The translations under genes and the position numbers were made by a program. A DNA stretch of 22,470 nucleotides, taken from a virus. The notes under the pieces are model-generated. The model made no database searches. It was not told the DNA's origin and saw only the letters and a list, made by a program, of their open reading frames with translations. The stretch covers positions 1 to 22,470 of the IMG/VR virus record IMGVR_UViG_3300046003_003300; one strand, 5' to 3'. Positions 8,061 to 15,073 of this stretch are shown here, one piece after another. How positions within the stretch are numbered: the stretch's first letter is position 1; each line of letters starts with the position of its first letter.

Positions 8061-8426
8061 TTAGTCTTGCGTTGGCGTTGCTGTTTTCTTGCCTTGGCAC
8101 CCAGCAATAACGGATTTCACCCCATCCATTGCAACGGTTGACCTTTCGAGCGCGACAATCAATCGGTCCCGCTCATCCTTCGATTCCTTGTCCCGCGCAA
8201 GTTCCTTTGCTTCCGCCTTGGCCTCGGTGCGGTCAAGTCTTGCGCTCATCCATCTAAGCGCGATAGCAAGACCGACAAGCGCGCCAACCGGACCGACAAG
8301 CCAAGTCATCCAATCCGGCATGGGCGCGTTAGTAACGTCGGCAAGCATTCTCGTTGTCTTGCTTCCAAGTAGCGAGGCGGATACGGCGATAAATCCAGAT
8401 GCGGCGGTTTCGATATTTGCGATCAT
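8061..8426 (-). CDS. One-TM coiled-coil protein, candidate lysis or holin-related
   Basis: A 121-aa protein with a soluble-like N-terminus (MIANIETAASGFIAVSAS), one clear membrane segment at about 40-60 (WMTWLVGPVGALVGLAIALRW) and a highly charged helix at about 62-100 (RLDRTEAKAEAKELARDKES). The topology fits class-III-like holins or i-spanin-type proteins, and it lies two genes after the CHAP endolysin. A periplasmic coiled coil behind a single TM would suit an inner-membrane spanin, but no overlapping Rz1-like lipoprotein is embedded in it. The exact role is unassigned. The start follows the zinc-ribbon gene's stop closely (TGACTCATG). Confidence 0.65.
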   Translation of the reverse strand: MIANIETAASGFIAVSASLLGSKTTRMLADVTNAPMPDWMTWLVGPVGALVGLAIALRWMSARLDRTEAKAEAKELARDKESKDERDRLIVALERSTVAMDGVKSVIAGCQGKKTATPTQD

Positions 8427-8429
8427 GAG

Positions 8430-8576
8430 TCAGTATTTTTTGCGGCAGTTCGGGCAGATAGCGCAGCCCGACGGGAGGAAATTCAGGGTTGACCGGCAAT
8501 CACGGCAGAATCCAAGCAACTTGCAGGCCTTGCCTAGCCAGTAGTGGATTCTCAGGTTAATGCGGCGGGCGATCAT
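8430..8576 (-). CDS. 48-aa zinc-ribbon miniprotein
   Basis: This short gene runs from ATG 8576 to TGA 8430. It encodes MIARRINLRIHYW, then CKLLGFCRDC and CAICPNCRKKY. Pairs of cysteines (CRDC at 24-27, CAICPNC at 38-44) make a zinc-ribbon pattern. It fits exactly between the endolysin stop (TAA, 2 nt before this ATG) and the next ATG at 8426, so the spacing itself supports it as real. The N-terminus is basic and helical. The function is unknown; it may bind nucleic acid or another lysis or packaging protein. Confidence 0.7.
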   Translation of the reverse strand: MIARRINLRIHYWLGKACKLLGFCRDCRSTLNFLPSGCAICPNCRKKY

Positions 8577-8578
8577 AG

Positions 8579-9067
8579 TTAAATTGTAAATCTGATTCGT
8601 GAGCGTATTTTCGAGACTGGCCTGCGCTTGACCAGCACGGCCCCGCCTTCGCGTGATCCCTGCCCGTCCGTGTTGCCTTCGATGGTTTGCACCATTCCTT
8701 GCGTGGCTGGTCCTATGGCGATTCCGCAGTGCGAGAACGTGAAAACGAGAATATCACCCGCTTTGATGTCGCGTGGGGGCTTTTGGGTTCGAGTGGTGCC
8801 GTCTTGCGCCAAGCTCCAATGTTCTAGCGCCCATGCGACGGCAGTTGTCGGGCGGCGAAAAGTGGCTGTTTCCTCGACTCCGCAACGCTTCATAGCCTCG
8901 CGAACGCACCAACAAACAAACGCCGCGCACCATGGCCAGCCTTGCGACGGGTCGAGAGCGGTTGCGGACTTGTAGGCGTTGACCCTTGGCCCGCAGTTCG
9001 TGCCGTCGATTTCCTCAACGCCGATCTCTGCCGCCGCAACGTCAACGATGGATTGCGCTAGGGTCAT
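8579..9067 (-). CDS. CHAP-domain endolysin
   Basis: A 162-aa peptidoglycan hydrolase made of a single CHAP (NlpC/P60-fold) domain. The catalytic Cys is C47 in GWPWCAAFVCWC. The His is H113 in DILVFTFSHCGIAIG. The third residue is probably E130 or N132 in TIEGNTDG. These motifs in this order define the amidase/endopeptidase family that cuts the peptide part of peptidoglycan. There is no signal peptide and no cell-wall-binding domain, so release to the wall would need a holin. The candidate is the 55-aa membrane protein encoded just upstream, whose stop lies 3 nt from this ATG. Length is typical for a Gram-negative-phage single-domain endolysin. Confidence 0.88.
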   Translation of the reverse strand: MTLAQSIVDVAAAEIGVEEIDGTNCGPRVNAYKSATALDPSQGWPWCAAFVCWCVREAMKRCGVEETATFRRPTTAVAWALEHWSLAQDGTTRTQKPPRDIKAGDILVFTFSHCGIAIGPATQGMVQTIEGNTDGQGSREGGAVLVKRRPVSKIRSRIRFTI

Positions 9068-9070
9068 TTT

Positions 9071-9238
9071 TCAGTCTGAAAGGTGGATCATTAGGCCGAG
9101 GTTGATTACGAACGCCACTAACGCCACCACAAGGAGCCATCCAATGTCGTGAACGATGGCGTAAGGCATGGCGATGAATCCAGCGAGCGCAACAACCTCA
9201 AAAACATGGCGGTATTCCCAAGCAGTCGGCATTTTCAT
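9071..9238 (-). CDS. 55-aa two-TM membrane protein, candidate holin
   Basis: The ORF from ATG 9238 to TGA 9071 gives a 55-aa protein with two hydrophobic segments. These are about 12-29 (VFEVVALAGFIAMPYAIV) and about 33-53 (GWLLVVALVAFVINLGLMI), with charged residues at both ends (MKMPTAWEYRH, HLSD). That is the profile of a small class-II-type holin, and the endolysin follows after 3 nt. The start overlaps the stop of the lipoprotein gene by 4 nt (ATGA), which fixes it. The holin role is inferred from topology and position; there is no sequence signature to prove it. Confidence 0.7.
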   Translation of the reverse strand: MKMPTAWEYRHVFEVVALAGFIAMPYAIVHDIGWLLVVALVAFVINLGLMIHLSD

Positions 9239-9411
9239 TTTTCAGCGAAGATTTGAGCGGCAACCAGCGCGGCGTTGACGCCGACAGCATCCGGCCCGGT
9301 CGTGGTGATCGTGGTGCCGTCCGGCAACTTCGTAACCGTCGTGGTGCAACTGGTCATCGACCAGCAAAGCAAGCCGAGAGCGGCAATGGCGAACAAATGG
9401 CGCGTTTTCAT
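9235..9411 (-). CDS. Small lipoprotein in the lysis cassette
   Basis: A 58-aa protein starting MKTRHLFAIAALGLLCWSMTSC. It has a basic n-region, a hydrophobic core and a lipobox-like MTSC, with Cys22 as the predicted lipidation site. The mature part is Thr-rich (TTTVTKLPDGTTITTTGPD) and ends with an Ala-rich helix. I chose the ATG at 9411 instead of 9474 because only that start puts the signal peptide at the N-terminus. GAAAGG lies upstream as a distant possible SD. Position beside holin and endolysin suggests an outer-membrane lysis role, such as an o-spanin, but it is not Pro-rich like Rz1 and has no clear inner-membrane partner. Confidence 0.75.
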   Translation of the reverse strand: MKTRHLFAIAALGLLCWSMTSCTTTVTKLPDGTTITTTGPDAVGVNAALVAAQIFAEK

Positions 9412-9467
9412 CGCGGCAATGTCGCCTTTCGTGGCCCCCGGATGCAAGGTTAGGCAATGGCCCCCGA

Positions 9468-10817
9468 TTACCATCCCGTTACAAGACCAGCACCGAACGG
9501 GTTATCGCTGACTGGTTGCCGGTGGAATGAATCGGCAGTGACAGCACCGTTCATCCATGAACCGCAGCCGATGCAACCAAGAATCGCATCCGCCCGGTCG
9601 GGTGATCCAAGACCTCTCTTTGCCATGTCCTCTTTCGATTCCGCCTTTTTCTTGCCCTTTGCATCCCATTGAAACAACCTGGTTGTCAGTTGCCGCTTCG
9701 TCTCAGGATCAGGCTCGCCAATGTTGAAGTCTCCGCGTTGGATACGGCGGCAACCTTGAATCCAAACCTCTGAAATCAGGTTGGAATAGTTCTCAGCGTC
9801 AAGCGGTTTTGACCCGCCGTGGAACTCATTGATTGGAAAATTTTCATCGCGGAACTGGTCAACCATCGGCCCACCTAGCCCGTCTGCGTCGCCGTAGCAT
9901 TGGTGCGGCTTGACGTTGTTTGAGTTGGCAAGGTGGATGAACCGGCGCACGGCTTGAACCGTGTCACGCTGCCTCCATGCCTCAACAATCCGCACCCGAT
10001 TACCACGGCGCAAAGCAAATACGTTCTCGTCCCCTCCACGGGCAAAGTCGAAAAACGCGACAGTCTCTCCGCCAATCTCGTTCGCGGTTGGCTGCAGTAG
10101 GATTGCCGCTTGGAGCGCTTCGGGGTCAATAATGAGAAATTGACCATCCATTGTAAACTCTGCCGAATGAGCGGATGCGAATTTATCCGGCGGCATTAGC
10201 TCCCGGTCTCGCTCGCGCTTCCACGCTGGAATGTGGGGGCATTCATCGGATGGAACTTTGCGCGTCCAGTAGTATTTTTTCAGCGAATGGAAGCAGTCAA
10301 AGAACCGACCGACCGGAGGACCAGCGGACGAGATAATGAGCGAATAGGCAACGGTGCAACGGTCAAACGCCGTCCAGATTGCATCAGGCACCGTCTTTGC
10401 TTCGTCGATCAGGATCATAACCGGGTCAACGTCCGGTCCCTGCTTAGGATGCCAACCCTCGGCCCTGCCTGCGTCTTTTGTGCTAAATCCGATCCCCTCA
10501 CCGCCGCCTGGCGCTTTGATTCGTAGCGGCGAGGATGCACGCCTAACCTCGAAATTGCCGGGTAGCTGCGTTGCCATGCTCGCCCATGTCTGGTTTTGGA
10601 GCTGATTGAAACTTGACGACGTGGCAACCAGCCATCCCTTCGGGTGCTTTGAGAAAAACCAATCGACTGCCGATGCTGCCAGCCATGTCTTGCCAGCTCC
10701 GTTCGCCGTTATCAGCGCCGTAGGGTATCCCCTGCCGAATGACTCCAACGATTCAATCTGCCAGCCCATGAGCGTCTTTCCGCGCGCAATCGCCAGTTGC
10801 CACGGGGTCAGCTTCAT
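9468..10817 (-). CDS. terL: Terminase large subunit
   Basis: A 449-aa DNA packaging motor. The ATPase domain has Walker A TANGAGKT at 37-44 and Walker B VMILIDE at 133-139, with catalytic E139. The nuclease domain (about 250-420) carries the acidic residues D257 (FFDFARGG), D310/D312 (CYGDADGLGG) and D407/D410 (SPDRADAIL), as in RNase-H-fold terminases. It cuts concatemeric DNA and pumps it into the prohead through the portal. The start is fixed by an ATGA overlap with the small subunit. The protein fits the Mu gp28-like/Sf6-type group in length. Unlike in Mu, the portal gene is separated from it by a lysis cassette. Confidence 0.93.
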   Translation of the reverse strand: MKLTPWQLAIARGKTLMGWQIESLESFGRGYPTALITANGAGKTWLAASAVDWFFSKHPKGWLVATSSSFNQLQNQTWASMATQLPGNFEVRRASSPLRIKAPGGGEGIGFSTKDAGRAEGWHPKQGPDVDPVMILIDEAKTVPDAIWTAFDRCTVAYSLIISSAGPPVGRFFDCFHSLKKYYWTRKVPSDECPHIPAWKRERDRELMPPDKFASAHSAEFTMDGQFLIIDPEALQAAILLQPTANEIGGETVAFFDFARGGDENVFALRRGNRVRIVEAWRQRDTVQAVRRFIHLANSNNVKPHQCYGDADGLGGPMVDQFRDENFPINEFHGGSKPLDAENYSNLISEVWIQGCRRIQRGDFNIGEPDPETKRQLTTRLFQWDAKGKKKAESKEDMAKRGLGSPDRADAILGCIGCGSWMNGAVTADSFHRQPVSDNPFGAGLVTGW

Positions 10818-11413
10818 TTGTCGGATTCCTCGCCACGGAATGATGCAGGCGCGGAAACACCGGAGGCAATGCGGGCGGCATCGGACGCGCGGGAAAGAAT
10901 CGCCTCTTGCATCTCCGGCGAAATCTCATGCGAGGATTGCGATTGAATTGGCTTGCCGTCTGGTCCGCTGATTTCAGTGGCGATGCGGTCCCCGTAGCGT
11001 TTCGGGTCCCATTTAGCCAAGAGTTTCAACCGCGTCTCAACCCGTAACTTGGTGCGCAGAATCCACTCCTTGTCTGGAATCTCAACCGTCTGCCCTGCCC
11101 GCTCAAATGCCACCGTATCAAGCTCGCTAGAGTCAGCGATAGCCATGGCGTCAAGCGCGATTCGGTCAAAACCTGCCTCCCTTGCGCGCGCGATTTGCCG
11201 GTAAAACTCCTCGTCTTCTTTCATCCACTCATAAACACAATCACGATTCGGCATGTCCTCCGGTTCGCAGATGATAGTTAACGGAGTCCCTTGTGCCAAC
11301 CCTGTCAAAATCCGGTCAACCACTTCCGGCACGAATTTCGACGGTCTTCCCCTTGGTCTTTTTTCGACCCTGGTCAGCACTTCTGCCTTGGTTTTGTCGC
11401 TGTCCCGTTTCAT
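10814..11413 (-). CDS. terS: Terminase small subunit
   Basis: A 199-aa protein with an N-terminal basic tail (RPRGRPSKF), then a helix-turn-helix-like region (LTIICEPEDMPNRDCVYEWMKEDEEF) and the 'R.E..LKLLAKWDPKRYGDR' element typical of Sf6-type TerS. The C-terminus is Ser/Glu rich. TerS rings recognise the packaging start site and load the large subunit. The next gene is terL with a 4-nt overlap, as usual for the pair. The leader before ATG 11413 contains GGAAAAG, one of the few SD-like strings in the window. Confidence 0.85.
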   Translation of the reverse strand: MKRDSDKTKAEVLTRVEKRPRGRPSKFVPEVVDRILTGLAQGTPLTIICEPEDMPNRDCVYEWMKEDEEFYRQIARAREAGFDRIALDAMAIADSSELDTVAFERAGQTVEIPDKEWILRTKLRVETRLKLLAKWDPKRYGDRIATEISGPDGKPIQSQSSHEISPEMQEAILSRASDAARIASGVSAPASFRGEESDK

Positions 11414-11444
11414 GCCATCACTTTTCCGCGCGCGTGCGCCATCG

Positions 11445-11708
11445 TCAAGCGTCCGAAATGGCCCCCGGCGTAGTTACTAGCCCAGCCTCCACAAACGCGG
11501 CCAGAAGCCTATCTCTGCGCAATCTTGCCTTATCCGCGGAATGAGTCTTCATCCCGATCTTGATTCGGCTTCCGGTGAGCCCCTTGTCGCGTGTTATGGT
11601 TACGCGCATAACCCAATACCCGCTCGCGCGCCGGTGCAGGTGATGATTCGGGTCGTCCATTCGGGCGGCAGAGCATTCGACAAGGCGGAGTCTGGTTGGT
11701 GGTGTCAT
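11445..11708 (-). CDS. Small basic protein resembling an integrase arm-binding domain
   Basis: An 87-aa protein whose ATG at 11708 overlaps the stop of the zinc-finger gene by 4 nt (ATGA), which sets the start. The segment SGYWVMRVTITRDKGLTG followed by SRIKIGMKTHSADKARLRRD and a helix LLAAFVEAGLV looks like the three-strand plus helix arm-binding (AP2-like) domain found at the N-terminus of tyrosine integrases, here without any catalytic domain. It may be a DNA-binding regulator or packaging accessory, since the next gene is terS. The identity is inferred from pattern only. Confidence 0.6.
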   Translation of the reverse strand: MTPPTRLRLVECSAARMDDPNHHLHRRASGYWVMRVTITRDKGLTGSRIKIGMKTHSADKARLRRDRLLAAFVEAGLVTTPGAISDA

Positions 11709-12004
11709 GGTTTTTTGCGTGATTTCCGGTAAGCGGCCATCTTGCACGATGACCGGCAAAACTTCTGTGTCTTCATCATGACCACGAATCTTGACCCGCA
11801 TTCCCCACAGAATCGGACTTCCTCCGATGGCTCCTTGATCTCGCGCGGCTTGTAAGCGCCTCGTTTCTCCTTCTCCCGCGCCGCTTCCACGTTCCAGCTT
11901 TCCCGCTTCATGCCTCTGGTTGCCAGCCAGGCGTCGCACGCTCGCCCGACCGACTGGCTTAGGAATTTCATCGGCTGCGATTCGTCTATGTCAATGTCTC
12001 TCAT
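11705..12004 (-). CDS. Zinc-finger protein, first gene of the late operon
   Basis: A 99-aa protein from ATG 12004, preceded by the CAACC-rich leader ACCAACCAACACC. The N-terminal half is helical (MKFLSQSVGRACDAWLATRG). The C-terminal half is a four-Cys zinc finger: CGEC (C66, C69) and CRSSC (C83, C87), followed by the basic helix KMAAYRKSRKK. The 'FC...C..AAYR' pattern is common in small phage and bacterial nucleic-acid-binding proteins. The longer possible start at 12076 is rejected because its extra residues lie in the regulatory region and lack homologue-like character. A role as late regulator is possible but unproven. Confidence 0.7.
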   Translation of the reverse strand: MRDIDIDESQPMKFLSQSVGRACDAWLATRGMKRESWNVEAAREKEKRGAYKPREIKEPSEEVRFCGECGSRFVVMMKTQKFCRSSCKMAAYRKSRKKP

Positions 12005-12088
12005 GGTGTTGGTTGGTGATGCGTCAAGGATTGCCAGATTGGCCCCGATGGCAAGCGGTTTTTCTAACCGTTGCAAAGTAACGGACTA

Positions 12089-12107
12089 GGTAACGGTCGC
12101 TGTTACC
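12089..12107. promoter_or_regulatory. Inverted-repeat operator candidate
   Basis: GGTAAC at 12089-12094 and GTTACC at 12102-12107 are perfect inverted copies separated by 7 bp, giving a 19-bp dyad with half-site centres about 13 bp apart. This geometry suits a dimeric helix-turn-helix protein. It lies about 85-100 bp upstream of the first late gene. The small HTH protein encoded at 20381-20572 is a possible ligand, but this is a guess. Confidence 0.45.
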
Positions 12108-12183
12108 ACGCAAGTCATTGGAATTCAAGCCTTTGCCCGCCTGAGAGAGAGAGTAACAGAAAAATGTACATAATAATAATATA

Positions 12184-12230
12184 GCGGGCGCGCCCGCGCC
12201 CACACACCCGCGCCCACACCCGCGCCCCCA
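12184..12230 (-). repeat. GC palindrome plus short tandem repeat with G-quadruplex potential
   Basis: A perfect 14-bp palindrome GCGGGCGCGCCCGC (12184-12197) runs into three copies of a CCCGCGCCCACA-type unit (12193, 12207, 12219; the last is CCCGCGCCCCCA). On the minus strand this gives six tracts of at least three G (12193-12195, 12199-12201, 12207-12209, 12213-12215, 12219-12221, 12225-12229) with loops of 3, 5, 3, 3 and 3 nt, a textbook G-quadruplex pattern. It sits beside the AT-rich tract and among the GTAAC boxes. Confidence 0.75.
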
Positions 12231-12330
12231 AGCGCCTCTACAGCGGACGGTGCTGTTACCGACCGATTCCGGCGCAAAAACACTGTGATTGCAACAAGTT
12301 ACGAATAACAAAACCGGTTACGGTGGTAAC

Positions 12331-12364
12331 AAAAAGCCCCGAAATGCGCGTTGCACTCCGGGGC
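12331..12364 (-). terminator. Intrinsic terminator ending the early/replication operon
   Basis: On the minus strand GCCCCG (12364-12359) pairs with CGGGGC (12341-12336). An inner GTGC/GCGC stem extends the helix, and the run TTTTT (12335-12331) follows at once. It lies about 56 nt after the primase stop codon. On the plus strand the stem is followed by GGTTTT, so weak activity in that direction is possible. It separates the replication genes from the late control region. Confidence 0.8.
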
Positions 12365-12419
12365 GGTTTTGGTTCAAACGGTCGTTTGAAACTTTGTTTT
12401 GCTGCCGATTTTCCGAATT

Positions 12420-15059
12420 TCACACCGGAATTTCCACCGCTCTTTGCCTCACATGCGATCCAAAAGCCATCGTTTCCACCCGCTTTGCACCTTTGACGCG
12501 CTCCAATTGCAGCTTCCACTTTGCCCCTGCCCATGCCGTGTCGGTGAAGATTTTCTCCAATAACTGGTGACGGTTGGCGACAAATAGCGCCTCGCCTTCT
12601 AGCTTCATCCCGTGCCTGAGTAGGGTCTTTCGGAACTCATCACGGCGGAAGTTCTCTGCCTCGACTGGCGTGTATTCCGGCAGCGCGTGAATCTCTGCGA
12701 TGATCTCACTGACAGACATGGTTGCGCCGTGTCCTTGAATCTCAAACCGGATTGGAGCGGCGAACAGGTGAGCCAGGCATTGATTCTCGTCGTTGTCAAC
12801 GTCTTCCGACCTGAAGCCGGACCAGTCCTGCTGTGCCATCCATGAGCGCGCCGCCTGCTTCGTGATTTCCTTGCCGCTGGTCAACGAGTATGCACCGGCA
12901 AGTAGCGTGCCGATTTGGTCTGCGCTGCGCTTGTCGCCGGTGAATTCGACAGCGACCGATGAGAATGTTTCCGTGTTGGTGTTGATCGTTTTGGCATGCC
13001 TGAGTGACCGGCTTCGGATTCGCTCACAATAGCCATCTGAGCCGACCGTGTCACGCCATAGGGACTTGATGCGGTCGAAGTCCTCCTGCGCGTATGGACC
13101 TGTATTCTTGCGCAGCGGCAGCACCGTCACGCGGCTGGTGTCGGCTTTCTTGACCGCGGCGACGCCGATGCTGGCGAAAAGGAACATGGAACGGATCATG
13201 TAAGTGATTGACCCGCCCGATGCCGTCCCCTTGACGATTCCTGCGCCGGTTTCCGTTGACGCTTGGCGGGCGAGTTCTAAAACACCGTTAAACCGGATTT
13301 GGCTTGCTCGGTCTTCGCTCTCTGCCTCGTCAAATACCACCGGCAGCGCGTCGCTGCCCAAATGACCGCGTATCCCGGCCTCGCTGGTGTTGCCCTGAAC
13401 ATGCAGCGCGGTGCGCCCAACAAGCGGGTGAATGATGTTCGCCACCGTCCACGACTTGCCGCTGCCCGATGGACCAGTAACCCACAAATGCGGACGCCAC
13501 CCGAGCGCCCCGCAGATAGGAGCGAGCGCAATCCACCCGGCAAGGAGTTTCCCGAATAGCGGTTGCTCCCAAGATAGCAACTCGCACAATTCAATCAGCC
13601 GGGCAGCTTGCGCGTTCGTGGCAACCTCGGCAGAATCCACGGGTATTTCCAGCGCGCCTTCGTAGATTGCCCGAACGGCGCTTGAAAACGTCGGTATGTC
13701 AACCTCGCGACCGTTAACAACCAGCTTATCCCCGGCGTGGAAAACCACGTCCGCGCCGTCAATCCAGCATCCGCGCCCGCGTATCCGGCGTGGGTCGAAT
13801 TTCGGCAGGGTTTGACTGCGTTGGATCAGCGCGTTGGTTGCCGCGTCCCAGTCGGCACCCTGCTTCGTCGGGTATTCAGCCTCCCAGATTTGAAGCGGGG
13901 CTAGGCGCATGAGATTGTTTTTCGAGTGCGCTGAGGCTGATAGACTCACGATTTGCTGCCCGCTGTCCGGCATGTAAAAAAATGAGTCACCGTCAACTCC
14001 CAAGAGCCGGAACGGCAAGTCTCCGATTCGGTCATCTTTCCATTTGCGCTGTGGCGGCGCTGTGGTTGCCTCAACCGGCACGGCGGTATCATCAGGGCAG
14101 TTGTATCCCGGCGGAGGTTCAGGCGCGTCCTGTGTCGGCGTGGCGGGCGGTTTGAGCCATGCCAGCAACTTCGCGCTATCCCATCCCTCCGCCACCGCGT
14201 CGGCCAAGTCCCATCCCTCCGCAACTCCGGCGGGGGGCTGGATGATACGAACCTTGCCGGCAATGCCGGAGAGCGCCCCGGCGATAGCCCGCGCCGCGTC
14301 ATGCCCGGGCGCGTCGGCATCCGGCCAAATCAGCACTTTCCGACCTGCCAGCGGTTGCCAATCGACATACCGAACGGCCTTGGATCCTCCCGGCCACGTC
14401 ACCACCACGCCGGGGCAGATAGTCCGCGCGGCGTCGGCGGCTTTCTCGCCCTCGACCACGATCACCCCGGCGTCGGGATTGTTGGCAAGCAAATCCAGCC
14501 CGTAAAGCGGGCGGGGTTTTGGGAATGATTGAAACCGCCATTCGCGCCGATCCCCTGATTGGCAGTAGGTTTGCGGCAGAATATCCTTGTGGCCTTCCGG
14601 CAGGTTGAAGCGGTGAATGTATCCGATCACCCCACCATCAGCCGTCCGGTAGGCCCAGCTTGCCGATGGCGTCCCGTGCCGCTTGTGGCGAAACACAGGC
14701 GACGGGACGCCATCCGGCACCGGCACTATCGGCAGCCAATCCTGCTTCGTTGCCGCTGGTTGCCACTCAGGCGGCGCAAGGTTGGCTTGCAGGCGGGCGT
14801 CAATCTCCCGCGCAGCCTCGGCCATCGTGCATGACCGGATAGCGGCGAGCAATCCGATAGGATCGCTCCCGCCTTGTCCGCTGGCAAAATCCTTCCAAAC
14901 CCCGGAGCGCAGATTGATGGACAATGAGCGCCCCGGTTCGCCGGACGTTGACCCTACCTTCAGTTCGTTGCCTTCGCGGTGTCCGTTAGGAAACCATTCA
15001 GCGAGGAGTGACGGAAGGGATTGCAGCGCGGCTGCGGCGATGGCTTGGAAGTCGATCAT
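12420..15059 (-). CDS. Toprim primase/helicase-type replication protein
   Basis: An 879-aa two-part replication protein. Residues 1-100 form a DNA-binding-like N-terminus related to primase zinc-binding domains but without the cysteines (INLRSGVWKDFASGQGG at 49-64). The Toprim-like domain spans about 195-275, with VVEGEKAAD (201-209) and PDADAPG (246-252). A Pro-rich linker lies at about 303-340. The DUF927-like ATPase half has Walker A GPSGSGKS (529-536), Walker B VVFDEAE (574-580) and the arginine-finger-like region DTSRVTVLPL (640-649). It probably primes and unwinds DNA at the replication fork. TAA of the upstream methyltransferase gene lies 14 nt before this ATG, with leader CCAACCCGCCAACC. 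A terminator follows. Confidence 0.85.
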   Translation of the reverse strand: MIDFQAIAAAALQSLPSLLAEWFPNGHREGNELKVGSTSGEPGRSLSINLRSGVWKDFASGQGGSDPIGLLAAIRSCTMAEAAREIDARLQANLAPPEWQPAATKQDWLPIVPVPDGVPSPVFRHKRHGTPSASWAYRTADGGVIGYIHRFNLPEGHKDILPQTYCQSGDRREWRFQSFPKPRPLYGLDLLANNPDAGVIVVEGEKAADAARTICPGVVVTWPGGSKAVRYVDWQPLAGRKVLIWPDADAPGHDAARAIAGALSGIAGKVRIIQPPAGVAEGWDLADAVAEGWDSAKLLAWLKPPATPTQDAPEPPPGYNCPDDTAVPVEATTAPPQRKWKDDRIGDLPFRLLGVDGDSFFYMPDSGQQIVSLSASAHSKNNLMRLAPLQIWEAEYPTKQGADWDAATNALIQRSQTLPKFDPRRIRGRGCWIDGADVVFHAGDKLVVNGREVDIPTFSSAVRAIYEGALEIPVDSAEVATNAQAARLIELCELLSWEQPLFGKLLAGWIALAPICGALGWRPHLWVTGPSGSGKSWTVANIIHPLVGRTALHVQGNTSEAGIRGHLGSDALPVVFDEAESEDRASQIRFNGVLELARQASTETGAGIVKGTASGGSITYMIRSMFLFASIGVAAVKKADTSRVTVLPLRKNTGPYAQEDFDRIKSLWRDTVGSDGYCERIRSRSLRHAKTINTNTETFSSVAVEFTGDKRSADQIGTLLAGAYSLTSGKEITKQAARSWMAQQDWSGFRSEDVDNDENQCLAHLFAAPIRFEIQGHGATMSVSEIIAEIHALPEYTPVEAENFRRDEFRKTLLRHGMKLEGEALFVANRHQLLEKIFTDTAWAGAKWKLQLERVKGAKRVETMAFGSHVRQRAVEIPV

Positions 15060-15073
15060 GGTTGGCGGGTTGG

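Larger units (their letters stand above)
12065..12330. promoter_or_regulatory. Intergenic control region with eight GTAAC/GTTAC boxes
   Basis: The 415 bp between the primase stop (12420) and the first late gene (12004) are non-coding. GTAAC occurs at 12078, 12090, 12153 and 12326. GTTAC occurs at 12102, 12255, 12298 and 12317. Two pairs form inverted repeats (12089-12107 and 12317-12330). An AT-rich tract (12166-12183; on the minus strand TATATTATTATTATGTACA) could supply a -10 region for a leftward late promoter, but I see no convincing -35. The boxes may bind a phage regulator or replication initiator. The clustering far exceeds what a random 250-bp stretch would show. Confidence 0.55.

Noticed and set aside
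9412-9474. Longer N-terminus for the lipoprotein (ATG 9474)
   Set aside because: It would bury the signal peptide and lipobox 21 residues inside the protein.
11709-11939. Longer N-terminus for the arm-domain-like protein (ATG 11939)
   Set aside because: The extra 77 residues are out-of-frame shadow of the zinc-finger gene; the ATG at 11708 gives the standard 4-nt overlap.
12184-12230. CRISPR-like array
   Set aside because: Three near-identical 12-bp units follow each other without unique spacers; this is a short tandem repeat.
12024-12311. Minus-strand 95-aa open frame across the control region
   Set aside because: It is made of the GC tandem repeat and Cys/Gly-rich low-complexity residues, crosses operator-like boxes and overlaps a well-supported gene start at 12004.
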